Positions 32,494 to 42,019 of a stretch of DNA of 64,000 bases are shown piece by piece. Origin of the DNA: G963677915 sp963677915 (GTDB lineage: Bacteria; Bacillota; Clostridia; Lachnospirales; Vallitaleaceae). Position numbers and translations under genes: made by a program. The stretch's first letter is position 1. Every line of letters starts with the position of its first letter. The notes under the pieces are model-generated. The model did not search any database, was not told the origin of the DNA, and worked only from the letters and a program-made list of their open reading frames with translations. Location: the NCBI GenBank assembly GCA_963677915.2, contig CAXXGE010000028.1:251460-315459 (forward strand), in the 5' to 3' direction.

Positions 32494-33096
32494 ATGAAAA
32501 CAATCGGATTGATGGGGGGAGCCGGCTCGGGAAAATCTTTTCTTGCGGCTTACCTGAAAAACAATTATAATGCTGTAGTCATCGATGGAGACGGTGTTGG
32601 CCACAGGCTGCTCGACATGGATGAAGACATAAAAAAAGCGATAGTCGACATTTTCGGACCGACTGTATCAGACAGTGATGGCAATATCGACCGTAAGTCT
32701 TTGGGGTCCATTGTGTTCGGAGACAAATCGGCCTTGTCGAAACTGAATAAGATCATGCATCCTGCAATGAAAACAGCCATCTCATCACAGATAAGGGCAT
32801 TGAATCAAGATGGTACCGATATCGCTGTGCTTGATGCGGCAGTCATGATCGAAGCTGGTTTTTTGGACCTGGTGGATTTCACAATCTATATCACTGCAGA
32901 TGAATCGATACGGCTGAATCGTCTGACCGGCCCAAGAGGCATAGAGAATGAAAAGGCTCTTAACATGATTGCAAGCGGCAGAGAAGATTATGGCCGGTAT
33001 GCAGACTATACACTTGACAGTTCTGGCGGTGAAAATGTCAGTTACAATCAGCTGGACGACATAATGAAGGATATACTGGAGGAGAACTATGAATAA
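32494..33096 (+). CDS. coaE: dephospho-CoA kinase
   Basis: The protein has 200 residues, typical for CoaE, and carries out the last step of coenzyme A synthesis (phosphorylation of dephospho-CoA by ATP). The P-loop is GGAGSGKS at residues ~7-14. The substrate motif DGDGVGHRLL and the lid region with LTGPRGIENEKALNMI follow the family order. The expected DAPLLFE-type motif reads DAAVMIEAG here, an acceptable variant. It follows polA by 15 nt and overlaps the next gene by 8 nt, so it is in the polA operon. The SD is weak (AAGAGAT), suggesting partial coupling to polA translation. Confidence 0.93.
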   Translation: MKTIGLMGGAGSGKSFLAAYLKNNYNAVVIDGDGVGHRLLDMDEDIKKAIVDIFGPTVSDSDGNIDRKSLGSIVFGDKSALSKLNKIMHPAMKTAISSQIRALNQDGTDIAVLDAAVMIEAGFLDLVDFTIYITADESIRLNRLTGPRGIENEKALNMIASGREDYGRYADYTLDSSGGENVSYNQLDDIMKDILEENYE

Positions 33097-34660
33097 ATTA
33101 ATAACACTTTTGCTGACGGTTGTTCTATTGACTTCGACGACAGCCTGTTCCGACAATATCAAGGAACTGATGGAAGAGAAGATCAACGAAGGACAGCAGG
33201 AACAATCCACAGATGCTGAGACTAACGAGAATGAGAAATCAATAGAAATACCGGATCCGTCCTATGGCGGTACGCTCAAACTCGTCACCGGAAATCCTGA
33301 AAGTTACAATCCATTTGTAAACAGGGACAGGGATGTGGATGTCATGCTTGGCTTTATCTACGAAAAGCTGTTTGTGCTTGACAACAGTTTCAAACCGGTT
33401 CCGGTACTTGTCGACAATTACGTTTTCGATGAGGATGGCGCTGGCGTGGTGCTGACACTGTCGGGCAAAGCTGTCTTCAGTGATGGAAGCCCCGTCACTT
33501 CCTATGATGTACTGTTTTCCTATGAGACAAGCAAAACCAATCCAGACAATATCTACAGCCCCAACACTCAAAATATCGACAGGGTAATCGCTGTGGATGA
33601 ACAGACAGTCCATGTGCTCTTCAAGCAGGCTTATGCTTTCGGTTTGTACGACTTGGCTTTTCCGATTGTAAGGGAGGGTGCAGAAGGTACACTTCTTGGC
33701 ACCGGCCCATATATGTATGAAAGCGACCAAGGCATGAAAGAAGTGGTTTTGACACGCAATGAATCATGGTACAATGAAAAGCCTTATATTGACAAACTGC
33801 ATTTTGCTGTCGCTTCCGATCCTGTTGTACAGGAGAACATGTATGACCAGCATCTGATTGATGCAATAAATCCAGACCGTTTTGATTGGACCAAGTATTC
33901 GGATGATGCAGCCAACAATATTTATGAATATCCAAGCCTGTACTATCAATTTATCGCCTTCAGTCCAACGAGCGTCCTATTCGATTCTCTAGAAGCCCGA
34001 CAGGCGCTGGAAATGGCAATTGATAAATCAGCTCTTGCATCCAATCTTTATTTGAACCACGCGATACCTGTCAGGACACCGGTACCGCCAAATGCCTGGT
34101 ACAATACAATTGATGATACGGCATCCGTCCACGATCCTGCGTCGGCCGCAGACTATTTCCAGTCCATCACAGGAGATACTGCAGCCACACTGCTGGTACG
34201 TTCGGATATGCCCACGCACATTGCCATCGGGGAGTATTTAAAGAGCACATTGGAGGACATGGGCATTCAGCTTGCAGTTGAGGCTGTTGATGCTGAATCG
34301 TACCACTCGAGACTGCTTTCAGGCGACTATGATTTAGCAGCAGCCGGATGGAAAATGTCCGCATCCCCAGATTATACACCGCTTTTCCATTCCAGTTATG
34401 TGAATACCGGCACGAACTTCATCAACTTCAACTCGGTTGAAATGGATACGGCGTTGGCAAGCCTCTTTAAAAGCACTTCTGATGAAATGCTGCTGGAAGC
34501 CGTCGGCAATTTCCAGACCCTATGGCTGCTGGAACTGCCATATTTGTCATTGTTTTACCTGAATGGTGCTGTCATGCTGCATGACAATGTGTATGGCGAA
34601 CTTGATCCGAGTTGCCTAGATACATTCAGCGGATTGAACAACATTTATCTGGATAATTGA
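33089..34660 (+). CDS. oligopeptide-type ABC transporter substrate-binding lipoprotein
   Basis: The protein has 523 residues; ATG 33089 overlaps the end of coaE and has its own GGAGGAGA. A lipoprotein signal ends in TTAC (Cys20). An acidic linker follows, then the SBP_bac_5 fold (YGGTLKLVTGNPESYNPF, AVFSDGSPVTSYDVLFSYE, ARQALEMAIDKSALASNLY). Such proteins deliver peptides or other ligands to DppBC/OppBC-type permeases. No permease or ATPase gene is near, so it is an orphan that uses a transporter from elsewhere or has a different role. Placement between coaE and an FtsA-like gene is unusual for a nutrient transporter. Confidence 0.88.
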   Translation: MNKLITLLLTVVLLTSTTACSDNIKELMEEKINEGQQEQSTDAETNENEKSIEIPDPSYGGTLKLVTGNPESYNPFVNRDRDVDVMLGFIYEKLFVLDNSFKPVPVLVDNYVFDEDGAGVVLTLSGKAVFSDGSPVTSYDVLFSYETSKTNPDNIYSPNTQNIDRVIAVDEQTVHVLFKQAYAFGLYDLAFPIVREGAEGTLLGTGPYMYESDQGMKEVVLTRNESWYNEKPYIDKLHFAVASDPVVQENMYDQHLIDAINPDRFDWTKYSDDAANNIYEYPSLYYQFIAFSPTSVLFDSLEARQALEMAIDKSALASNLYLNHAIPVRTPVPPNAWYNTIDDTASVHDPASAADYFQSITGDTAATLLVRSDMPTHIAIGEYLKSTLEDMGIQLAVEAVDAESYHSRLLSGDYDLAAAGWKMSASPDYTPLFHSSYVNTGTNFINFNSVEMDTALASLFKSTSDEMLLEAVGNFQTLWLLELPYLSLFYLNGAVMLHDNVYGELDPSCLDTFSGLNNIYLDN

Positions 34661-34682
34661 TTTCCTTAAGGGAGGGGATTGA

Positions 34683-36671
34683 ATGCAGTCAGAAAACAGC
34701 ACAGTTATGGATAACCGAATATTCGGACTGGACATAGGAACCCGTTCAGTAGTCGGCATCGTCGGATGCTTTGAAGGTGACAAATTCAAGGTTGTTGCTT
34801 TTTCATCCAGGGAGCATCAAACCCGTTCCATGATTGACGGACAGATTCATGATATTGAAAAAGTGACCGCTACCATTCGCGAAGTCAAAGAGGATCTGGA
34901 GTTACAATTTGGGCACCCCCTGAGGAAAGTCAGCATTGCAGCTGCCGGCAGAGTGCTAAAAACCGCCCTCGTCAAGGTGAACGAACCTTGTGATCCGACG
35001 GTTGCCATCGATTATGATCTTGTCAACGCTTTGGAACTGTCAGGTATGGAAAAAGCACATCAACAGATCAATCAAAACCAGGGACAGCGGGAAATGGGTT
35101 ACCACTGTGTCGGCTATACAGTCGCCAAATATTATCTGAATGACTATCCCATAGCCACCTTGATCGGACATACGGGTAAAACAATCGGGGCTGACGTTCT
35201 GGCTACATTCCTTCCTCAGGAAGTCGTCGACAGCCTTTATGCGGTAGTGGCAAAGTCAGGGCTTGAAGTATACAGCCTGACCCTTGAGCCCATAGCTGCT
35301 ATCCATTTGGCTATTCCCGAGCAGTTCAGACTGCTCAATATCGCGCTGATCGATATTGGCGCAGGTACAAGCGACATTGCGATTACCAAGCATGGCAGTA
35401 TCGTTGCATACGGTATGATCCCCTATGCAGGTGATGAACTGACTGAAACCATCATGCATAAGTACCTGGTGGATTTCCAGACTGCTGAACGCATGAAGAT
35501 TGAAAGCGCTGCCGGCGTGGAACTAATCTCATTCCAGGACATAATCGGCCTAAGCCACCAGGCGAGTCTTAACGATGTTCGCAGTACGATGGCTGAAGCT
35601 TGCGGGAACCTAACCGAGATGATAGCGGCCAAAATCAACGAATTGAATGGTGGAAAACCGACAAGTGCCGTATTTGTCGTTGGCGGCGGTGGCCAGATCC
35701 ATAACTTTACCGAACAGCTTTCGGAACGGCTTGGTCTCCCTGCTGAGCGTGTTGCCATACGCGGCAAAGGTGTCATGGAGAACATTGATTTCAGCAGAAT
35801 CGGTCTCGAGCAGAGCCCTGACCTGGTGACGCCAGTCGGAATATGCCTAACAGGTTATAAAAACAGAAAAGGAGACTTCATACAGGTATACCTGAACGAA
35901 GAACCCATGCGAATTTTCAACAACAACAACCTGACTGTCATGGAGGTCGCCGCTTTCAAAGGCTATGATCCCGAGAAACTGATTACCAGGAATGGCCGTT
36001 CCCTGAATTACATGATCAACGGCAGCAATGCTTCACTTTCAGGTGAACTTGGAAGGCCGGCAAGAGTGTATGTCAATGGTTTGGAAACAGCCATGACCCA
36101 ACCGATAGCCATGAATGACAGTATCGTCATCATCCCTTCCAAAAGAGGACAGGATGCAACTTTGACCTTTGGTGAACTGGAGAACAAACTGACAGCCACC
36201 ATCACGGTCAACGGCACCATATTCCCTATGCGTCCTGTCATCAAGCTGGATGGCAATTCAGTTTCGCTGGATATGCAGATCAGCGATGGCGACCGCATTG
36301 AAATCGAATGGCCAACACTTGACGATTTCATGTCTGCAAACGGACAGCCGAGGGAGGGCAGAAGGTTCTATGCCCATCACGGTCCCGTTGGTGGAAGCTA
36401 CAGGCTCGAACCGGAAGACATTATCCGTGTCGAAGACGACAAAAGTGTGGCCATACTGGTTCAGGTCAACCTACAGCAGGTCCGGATGACAGGAAAAGAA
36501 TCTTATGTATTTGTTGATGTTTTCGACTATATTGATTTCGATTTAACGAAGCCAAAGGGCATAATCAAGTGTTTCGTCAACGGACTGAGCGCAGACTACA
36601 TGATGCCCTTAAAAGATGGTGACACAGTCGAAGTGTTCTGGAGTGACAGGAATTCTATCATCAAGCAATAG
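34683..36671 (+). CDS. FtsA-like actin-fold protein with long C-terminal extension
   Basis: The protein has 662 residues; ATG 34683 follows GGGAGGGGA. Residues ~10-390 form an FtsA/actin-type ATPase: FGLDIGTRSVVGIVG (phosphate 1), a SHS2-like insert (KVSIAAAGRVLKT), ALIDIGAGTSDIAI (phosphate 2) and VFVVGGGGQIHNFTEQL (adenosine). FtsA itself is usually ~420 residues. The extra ~270 residues form repeated beta-rich, ubiquitin/SLBB-like segments (GRPARVYVNG, TATITVNGTIFPMRP, KCFVNGLSADYMMPLKDGD). Proteins of this layout occur in Clostridia beside polA and may act in the cell envelope or division. It is not the canonical ftsA, since ftsZ is not adjacent. Confidence 0.75.
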   Translation: MQSENSTVMDNRIFGLDIGTRSVVGIVGCFEGDKFKVVAFSSREHQTRSMIDGQIHDIEKVTATIREVKEDLELQFGHPLRKVSIAAAGRVLKTALVKVNEPCDPTVAIDYDLVNALELSGMEKAHQQINQNQGQREMGYHCVGYTVAKYYLNDYPIATLIGHTGKTIGADVLATFLPQEVVDSLYAVVAKSGLEVYSLTLEPIAAIHLAIPEQFRLLNIALIDIGAGTSDIAITKHGSIVAYGMIPYAGDELTETIMHKYLVDFQTAERMKIESAAGVELISFQDIIGLSHQASLNDVRSTMAEACGNLTEMIAAKINELNGGKPTSAVFVVGGGGQIHNFTEQLSERLGLPAERVAIRGKGVMENIDFSRIGLEQSPDLVTPVGICLTGYKNRKGDFIQVYLNEEPMRIFNNNNLTVMEVAAFKGYDPEKLITRNGRSLNYMINGSNASLSGELGRPARVYVNGLETAMTQPIAMNDSIVIIPSKRGQDATLTFGELENKLTATITVNGTIFPMRPVIKLDGNSVSLDMQISDGDRIEIEWPTLDDFMSANGQPREGRRFYAHHGPVGGSYRLEPEDIIRVEDDKSVAILVQVNLQQVRMTGKESYVFVDVFDYIDFDLTKPKGIIKCFVNGLSADYMMPLKDGDTVEVFWSDRNSIIKQ

Positions 36672-36683
36672 CAAGGAGCAACC

Positions 36684-37475
36684 ATGAAATTATGCAGTAT
36701 ATCAAGCGGCAGCAGCGGCAACTGTATTTATGTCGGCAGTGATACATCCCATATACTCATCGATGTGGGTATAAGCGGGAAACGCGCTTCAGCCGGCCTG
36801 GATCTGATTTCTGTGGATCCAAAAGAACTGACCGCCATACTCGTTACCCATGAACATTCAGACCATATCAGCGGTGTCGGCGTGATGGCAAGACGTTATA
36901 GGTGTCCTGTCTACGGTACGAGAAAGACATTAGGCGCCATGCTGGAGAGCCGTTCCATAGGGAAGATTGCCGAAGAACAGCTGTTTTACATCGAGGCTGG
37001 AAGCAGTTTCGAGATTGGCGATATTACCGTTACGGCGACCCCTTCCCGTCATGACGCTGTCGACCCGGTTTTCTACACGTTTGTCAGCGGCAACAGGAAA
37101 ATAAGCGTCGCTACAGACCTGGGTACGTACAATGATGATATAAAGACAGCGCTGTCAGGGTCAAATGCCTTATTTATCGAGGCGAATCACGATATAAGAA
37201 TGCTGGAAGCCGGGCCCTATCCGTATTTTCTGAAACAGCGGATTCTGAGCGATATCGGCCATCTGTCAAACGAAAATTCTGGACGCCTGATCTGTGAACT
37301 TGCCCACGAAGGCTTGCAAGATGTCATATTGGGACACCTTAGCCATGAAAACAATATGCCGGACGTAGCCCTTGAATCGGTGCGGTGCGAAATCAAAAAC
37401 TGGCATCAGGACCTGGCACATGTGAAATTGCATGTGGCTGGCAGACATACAAACTCTATACTAGTGACCACATAA
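36684..37475 (+). CDS. YycJ/WalJ-like metallo-beta-lactamase-fold hydrolase
   Basis: The protein has 263 residues; ATG 36684 follows AAGGAGC. It begins with the family start KLCSISSGSSGNCIYVGSD and has the metal-binding VTHEHSDHISGVG (HxHxDH). Further ligands are ATPSRHDA, SVATDLG and LGHLSHENN. This group (YycJ/WalJ/VicX) is linked to cell wall metabolism and possibly nuclease activity. It lies 12 nt after the FtsA-like gene in the polA operon. Function is assigned by family only. Confidence 0.9.
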   Translation: MKLCSISSGSSGNCIYVGSDTSHILIDVGISGKRASAGLDLISVDPKELTAILVTHEHSDHISGVGVMARRYRCPVYGTRKTLGAMLESRSIGKIAEEQLFYIEAGSSFEIGDITVTATPSRHDAVDPVFYTFVSGNRKISVATDLGTYNDDIKTALSGSNALFIEANHDIRMLEAGPYPYFLKQRILSDIGHLSNENSGRLICELAHEGLQDVILGHLSHENNMPDVALESVRCEIKNWHQDLAHVKLHVAGRHTNSILVTT

Positions 37476-37492
37476 TTTAAGGAGATATTATC

Positions 37493-37768
37493 ATGACCAA
37501 CAGAGGAATCATTACCGTCGTAGGAAACGATGCCGTCGGAATCATAGCAAAAGTCAGCACCTATCTTGCTGAAACCGATATCAATATACTTGACCTATCA
37601 CAAACCATCGTTGAAAACTACTTCAATATGATGATGGTTGTGGACCTTGAAGCATCCGTCAAACCATTCAATGAAGTCGTCGACGATCTTGCCAAACTGG
37701 GTGAGGAAATCGGCCTTGTTATCAGACTTCAGCACGAAGACATTTTCAATAAAATGCACAGGATTTAG
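37493..37768 (+). CDS. ACT-domain protein, UPF0237 family
   Basis: The protein has 91 residues, consisting of one ACT domain (beginning GIITVVGNDAVGIIAKVSTYL). It matches the UPF0237 family of Gram-positive bacteria (YkoF/PH-like naming varies). ACT domains bind amino acids and regulate partner proteins. In many Firmicutes this gene is followed by the UPF0210 gene, as here after 8 nt, so the two very probably act together. SD AAGGAGATA lies 8 nt before ATG 37493. Confidence 0.92.
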   Translation: MTNRGIITVVGNDAVGIIAKVSTYLAETDINILDLSQTIVENYFNMMMVVDLEASVKPFNEVVDDLAKLGEEIGLVIRLQHEDIFNKMHRI

Positions 37769-37776
37769 GTGATGAC

Positions 37777-39138
37777 ATGATTAATCTATTTGAAGTCAAT
37801 GAAACGAACACGATGATCATGAGCGACAATCTGGATGTAAGGACCATTACCATGGGTATCAACCTGATGGATTGCGCCGATCCTGATATCGACCGTTTCT
37901 GTGAGAAGATTTACAACAAAATTACGACAAAGGCAAAGGACCTGGTCAAAACAGGTGAAGATATTTCTAAACAGTTTGGTGTGCCTATAGTCAACAAACG
38001 GATTTCTGTAACTCCGATCGCTTTGGCAGCAAGCGCAATAGAGAATGCAGACAGCTACGTAAAGATCGCCAAGACCCTGGACAGGGCAGCCGAAACAGTC
38101 GGCGTCAACTTTATCGGCGGGTTTTCAGCCTTGGTGCAAAAAGGCATGACGCCTTCCGATCTTAAATTGATCAAATCCCTCCCAGAAAGCCTTGCAGCGA
38201 CTGAAAGGGTCTGCAGTTCTGTGAACGTAGGTTCGACCAAAACAGGCATCAATATGGATGCTGTCCGCCTCATTGGCGAAATGCTGATCGATACGGCACA
38301 CATGACACAGGATAGAGACTCGATAGGTTGCGCGAAGTTCGTTGTATTTACGAATGCGCCTGATGACAATCCTTTTATGGCCGGTGCCTTCCATGGCGTC
38401 AGCGAATACGACACTGTCATAAATGTCGGCGTCAGCGGTCCCGGTGTCGTTAAAAAGGCCCTTGAATCCTGCAGGGGAGAGGACTTTGAAACACTGGCAG
38501 AAACAATCAAGAAAACCGCATTCAAAATCACAAGAATCGGCCAGCTTGTTGCCAAGGAAGCTTCAAAACGTCTGGACGTGCCATTTGGCATCATCGACCT
38601 TTCACTGGCACCGACTCCTGCAATTGGAGACAGTATTGCCGACATTCTCTGTGAAATGGGACTTGAATACGCCGGCGCTCCAGGAACGACTGCAGCCCTT
38701 GCCATGCTCAACGACCAAGTGAAAAAAGGCGGTGCCATGGCGTCCTCCTATGTAGGCGGTCTAAGCGGCGCTTTCATTCCTGTCAGCGAAGACCAGGGTA
38801 TGATTCAGGCAGTACAGGCAGGCGCCCTGACCCTGGAAAAACTGGAAGCGATGACCTGTGTTTGCTCGGTTGGTCTTGATATGATCGCCATCCCAGGAGA
38901 TACAAAAGCGACCACCATTTCCGGAATCATCGCCGATGAAATGGCTATCGGCATGATCAACCAGAAAACCACAGCAGTACGTATCATCCCTGTCATAGGC
39001 AAAAAAGTAGGCGATATGGTTGAATTCGGGGGTTTGCTCGGCTATGCACCGATTATGCCGGTCAACAACTTCTCATGCGATGCGTTCATAAATCGAACAG
39101 GACGTATCCCTGCACCCATACACAGTTACAAAAACTAA
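37777..39138 (+). CDS. UPF0210/DUF711 (PFL-like) family protein
   Basis: The protein has 453 residues, the normal length for UPF0210. It is a conserved family of unknown reaction whose fold is reported to be related to pyruvate formate-lyase/anaerobic RNR barrels. Recognisable stretches include MGINLMDCADPDIDRFCEKI at the start, NVGVSGPGVVKKALE, DLSLAPTPAIGDSIADIL and GGLSGAFIPVSEDQGM. It is coupled to the ACT-domain gene upstream. The pairing suggests an amino-acid-responsive activity. No radical SAM activase is next to it. Confidence 0.93.
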   Translation: MINLFEVNETNTMIMSDNLDVRTITMGINLMDCADPDIDRFCEKIYNKITTKAKDLVKTGEDISKQFGVPIVNKRISVTPIALAASAIENADSYVKIAKTLDRAAETVGVNFIGGFSALVQKGMTPSDLKLIKSLPESLAATERVCSSVNVGSTKTGINMDAVRLIGEMLIDTAHMTQDRDSIGCAKFVVFTNAPDDNPFMAGAFHGVSEYDTVINVGVSGPGVVKKALESCRGEDFETLAETIKKTAFKITRIGQLVAKEASKRLDVPFGIIDLSLAPTPAIGDSIADILCEMGLEYAGAPGTTAALAMLNDQVKKGGAMASSYVGGLSGAFIPVSEDQGMIQAVQAGALTLEKLEAMTCVCSVGLDMIAIPGDTKATTISGIIADEMAIGMINQKTTAVRIIPVIGKKVGDMVEFGGLLGYAPIMPVNNFSCDAFINRTGRIPAPIHSYKN

Positions 39139-39150
39139 AGGTGGTGTCGA

Positions 39151-40614
39151 ATGGGCGATAAACTAGCAGGGCTGGAACCTGCTTCCGTATTTGAATATTT
39201 TGAAGCCATCAGTGCTATTCCCAGACGTTCCGGCAACGAAAAGGAACTGAGCGATTATATGGTAGCTTTTGCTGAGGAAAGAGGTTTAAAAGCGCTGCAG
39301 GATGAATTCATGAATGTCATCATCTGGAAATCCGCTACCAAAGGCTATGAAACTTCGGATCCAGTCATTATACAGGGTCATTTGGATATGGTGTGCCAGA
39401 AGACAAAAGACAGCAGCCACGATTTCGACAGAGACGGCTTGGATTTGATTGTAGACGGTGATCTGATCAAGGCCAACGGCACGACATTAGGTGCGGACAA
39501 CGGCATCGCTCTTGCCTATGCGATGGCATTGCTGGATGCTGATGATATTCCCCATCCACCTCTTGAAGTGGTGTACACAACCGACGAGGAAGTCGGGCTG
39601 ACCGGTGCGCTTAAGATGGATAAATCGCCGCTTCAAGGCAAGTATTTCATCAATCTGGATTCGGAAGAAGAAGGTGAAATCACAGTGGGCTGTGCAGGCG
39701 GACTGCATGGCGAATTGAGCGTGCCTCTGGCATACGAGGACACGCCTTTTGCAGAACCTATCGTCGCACACATAACTGTTGAAGGCCTCAAAGGAGGTCA
39801 TTCTGGCGTTGATATACTGAATTTCAGAGCCAATGCCAGCCGCATCATGGGCAGGGTGCTCGGCAATCTCTTCGACAGGGTCGATATACGATTGCTTGAT
39901 ATCAAGGGCGGGGATAAGGACAATGTCATCACCCGGGAATCCTCTTCCTTTGTTGTCCTGGAGAAGAAGGATTTTGGTCAGCTCGAAAGAGTGACAAAAG
40001 CCGCTTCAAAGGCAATTTCAGAAGAACTGAAAACCGGCGACCCCGATCTATCGATACGTGTACGCACACCCGGCTTCACCCATCTGAGTGCTGTTTTGGA
40101 CAAGACCTCCACTGAAAAAGTCATTTTCCTTCTTTTCAATTTACCTAACGGCGTCCAAACCATGAGTGCAGATCTGCCTGGTATGGCCGAAAGTTCCCTG
40201 AATATTGGCAAGGTAGCCATCGAGAACGGCAAAGCCATATTCCTCTTTGCACTTAGAAGCAGTGTGAAGAGTCTGAAGTACCATATGACCAAGCAGCTGG
40301 AATGGTTCGCAAAGTTCACTGGCGGTCAATTTACACCAAGTGCCGACTATCCTGAATGGCCATTCAAGAAAGATTCCAGGCTGACAGAGCTGGCAGTCTC
40401 CAAGTATGAAGCGCTTTATGGCAAAAGGCCACTGGTAAAAGCCATTCATGCAGGTCTTGAACCTGGTGTCTTCCTTGAAAAGATGCCTGAAGTGGATGCC
40501 ATATCCTTTGGACCTGATATGTGGGATGTCCATTCTCCAGCTGAAAGGCTGTCCATTGCATCGACAGGCAGGACCTGGATACTCTTAAAAGAAATATTAG
40601 CATCATTGAAATGA
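39151..40614 (+). CDS. pepD: aminoacyl-histidine dipeptidase (M20 family)
   Basis: The protein has 487 residues. It is an M20 metallopeptidase: IQGHLDMVCQKT (first zinc His with HxD), LGADNGIALAYAMALLD (bridging Asp), YTTDEEVGLTGAL (catalytic Glu pair) and HAGLEPGVFLEKMPEVDAIS toward the C-terminus. PepD hydrolyses Xaa-His and other dipeptides in the cytoplasm. It is the last gene of the long polA-to-pepD run, 12 nt after the UPF0210 gene (SD AAAGGTGG), and is convergent with tyrS across a terminator. Confidence 0.95.
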   Translation: MGDKLAGLEPASVFEYFEAISAIPRRSGNEKELSDYMVAFAEERGLKALQDEFMNVIIWKSATKGYETSDPVIIQGHLDMVCQKTKDSSHDFDRDGLDLIVDGDLIKANGTTLGADNGIALAYAMALLDADDIPHPPLEVVYTTDEEVGLTGALKMDKSPLQGKYFINLDSEEEGEITVGCAGGLHGELSVPLAYEDTPFAEPIVAHITVEGLKGGHSGVDILNFRANASRIMGRVLGNLFDRVDIRLLDIKGGDKDNVITRESSSFVVLEKKDFGQLERVTKAASKAISEELKTGDPDLSIRVRTPGFTHLSAVLDKTSTEKVIFLLFNLPNGVQTMSADLPGMAESSLNIGKVAIENGKAIFLFALRSSVKSLKYHMTKQLEWFAKFTGGQFTPSADYPEWPFKKDSRLTELAVSKYEALYGKRPLVKAIHAGLEPGVFLEKMPEVDAISFGPDMWDVHSPAERLSIASTGRTWILLKEILASLK

Positions 40615-40643
40615 TTTATGCGAACATATTATGAAGAAAAGAG

Positions 40644-40671
40644 AAGACCCCTGAATTGCCAGGGGTCTTCA
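40644..40671 (-). terminator. terminator between pepD and tyrS
   Basis: GAAGACCCCTG pairs with CAGGGGTCTTC over a 6-nt loop. The T-rich tail (TCTCTTTTCTTC) lies on the minus strand, ending tyrS. Confidence 0.8.
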
Positions 40672-40683
40672 TTATGGTTCAGA

Positions 40684-41910
40684 TTATACAAGTTTGATGA
40701 GATGATAGACTTTTTTGCCTTTTTTGATCAACAGTTCGTTGTCAGTAAAGTCAGCCAACGTGATGCTCTTGCCGAAATCCTTTTCCTGAACATCGTTCAG
40801 TCTCACGCCACCTTGCTGTATCAGCCTGCGGCCTTCTGAACGGCTTGGAATCAAGCCTGTTTCCTGCATCAGTTCTATCAGGTCTTTGCCGTTCTCAAAG
40901 TCGGATATGTTGTAGTCGGAGTGGGGAACATTGGCATTTGAGCCGCCGCCGCCAAACAGTGCTTTTGTAGCTTCCTCGGCTTTTTTTGCTTCTTCATCAC
41001 CATGGATGATCTTCGTGATCTCAAATGCCAGCACTTCTTTTGCCTTGTTGATTTCCGCATCCTGAAGGGCACCCAGTCGTTTCACTTCATCCATAGGAAG
41101 GAAAGTCAGAAGTCCGAGACATTCTTCTACTTTGGCATCTTCTATATTTCTCCAGTATTGGTAGAACTCGTATGGTGTTGTTTTTTCGGGATCCAACCAC
41201 ACAGCTCCCTGTTCGGTCTTGCCCATTTTTTTGCCTTCGCTGGTAGTAAGAAGGTTGAAAGTGAGGCCAAAGGAAGGCTGTGATTCCTTTCTTCTGATCA
41301 GTTCAACACCGCCAAGGATATTGGACCATTGGTCGTTGCCGCCCATTTGAAGCGTGCAGCCGTAACGTTTGTAAAGCTCCAGGAAGTCGTAGGACTGAAG
41401 GAGCATATAGTTGAACTCAAGGAACGTGAGGCCTTTTTCCATTCTGGACTTGTAGCAGTCTGCTGTCAGCATACGGTTAACAGAGAAGTGGACACCTATT
41501 TCCCTAAGGAAATCCACATAGTTGAGCTTTAGGAGCCAATCAGCGTTGTTGATCATGATTGCCTTGTCGTCACTAAAATCAATCAGACGGCCAAGTTGTT
41601 TTTTGAAACGTTCTGCATTGGCTTCGATCTGCTCGTCGGTGAGCATCTTTCTCATATCCGTTTTGCCGCTTGGATCGCCGATCTTGACAGTACCGCCGCC
41701 AATGAGGGCGATAGGCTTGTGACCGGCACGCTGCATATGTGCCATGGCCATGATTGTCAAGAAATGGCCGGCTGTCAGGGAGTCGGCCGTTGGGTCGAAT
41801 CCTATATAAAAGGTCACTTTCTCCTTCGCGAGCAGTTCCTTTATTTCATCTTCGTGTGTTGCCTGCGCTATGAATCCGCGTTCAAGCAATATGTCGTATG
41901 CGCTTTTCAT
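40684..41910 (-). CDS. tyrS: tyrosyl-tRNA synthetase
   Basis: The protein has 408 residues and is class I. The HIGH-like motif is TAGHFLTIMAM after YIGFDPTADSL, and the KMSKS-like loop is LTTSEGKKMGKTEQGAVWL. MGGNDQWSNILGG binds tyrosine and tRNA features. A C-terminal S4 RNA-binding domain spans ~345-408 (GLIPSRSEGRRLIQQGGVRL). ATG 41910 follows AGGAGGCAG. The leader (41911 to ~41985) is too short for a T-box and none is seen, so this copy is not T-box controlled. Cytoplasmic, charges tRNA-Tyr. Confidence 0.97.
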   Translation of the reverse strand: MKSAYDILLERGFIAQATHEDEIKELLAKEKVTFYIGFDPTADSLTAGHFLTIMAMAHMQRAGHKPIALIGGGTVKIGDPSGKTDMRKMLTDEQIEANAERFKKQLGRLIDFSDDKAIMINNADWLLKLNYVDFLREIGVHFSVNRMLTADCYKSRMEKGLTFLEFNYMLLQSYDFLELYKRYGCTLQMGGNDQWSNILGGVELIRRKESQPSFGLTFNLLTTSEGKKMGKTEQGAVWLDPEKTTPYEFYQYWRNIEDAKVEECLGLLTFLPMDEVKRLGALQDAEINKAKEVLAFEITKIIHGDEEAKKAEEATKALFGGGGSNANVPHSDYNISDFENGKDLIELMQETGLIPSRSEGRRLIQQGGVRLNDVQEKDFGKSITLADFTDNELLIKKGKKVYHLIKLV

Positions 41911-41954
41911 TTCTGCCTCCTAAAAAAATTCATTACTCATATATATACCATTAA

Positions 41955-41983
41955 TTGACGGTTTTGTAAATATCGGGTATCAT
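41955..41983 (+). promoter_or_regulatory. promoter of the radical SAM/RNase G operon
   Basis: TTGACG (41955-41960), 17 bp, TATCAT (41978-41983), about 30 nt before the start codon at 42020. Confidence 0.65.
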
Positions 41984-42019
41984 TAAGTGTCGTAAATACC
42001 CATAGAAAGGTAGTTTTCC

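Noticed and set aside
41911..41985. T-box leader upstream of tyrS
   Set aside because: The leader is too short, and no T-box sequence or specifier stem is visible.
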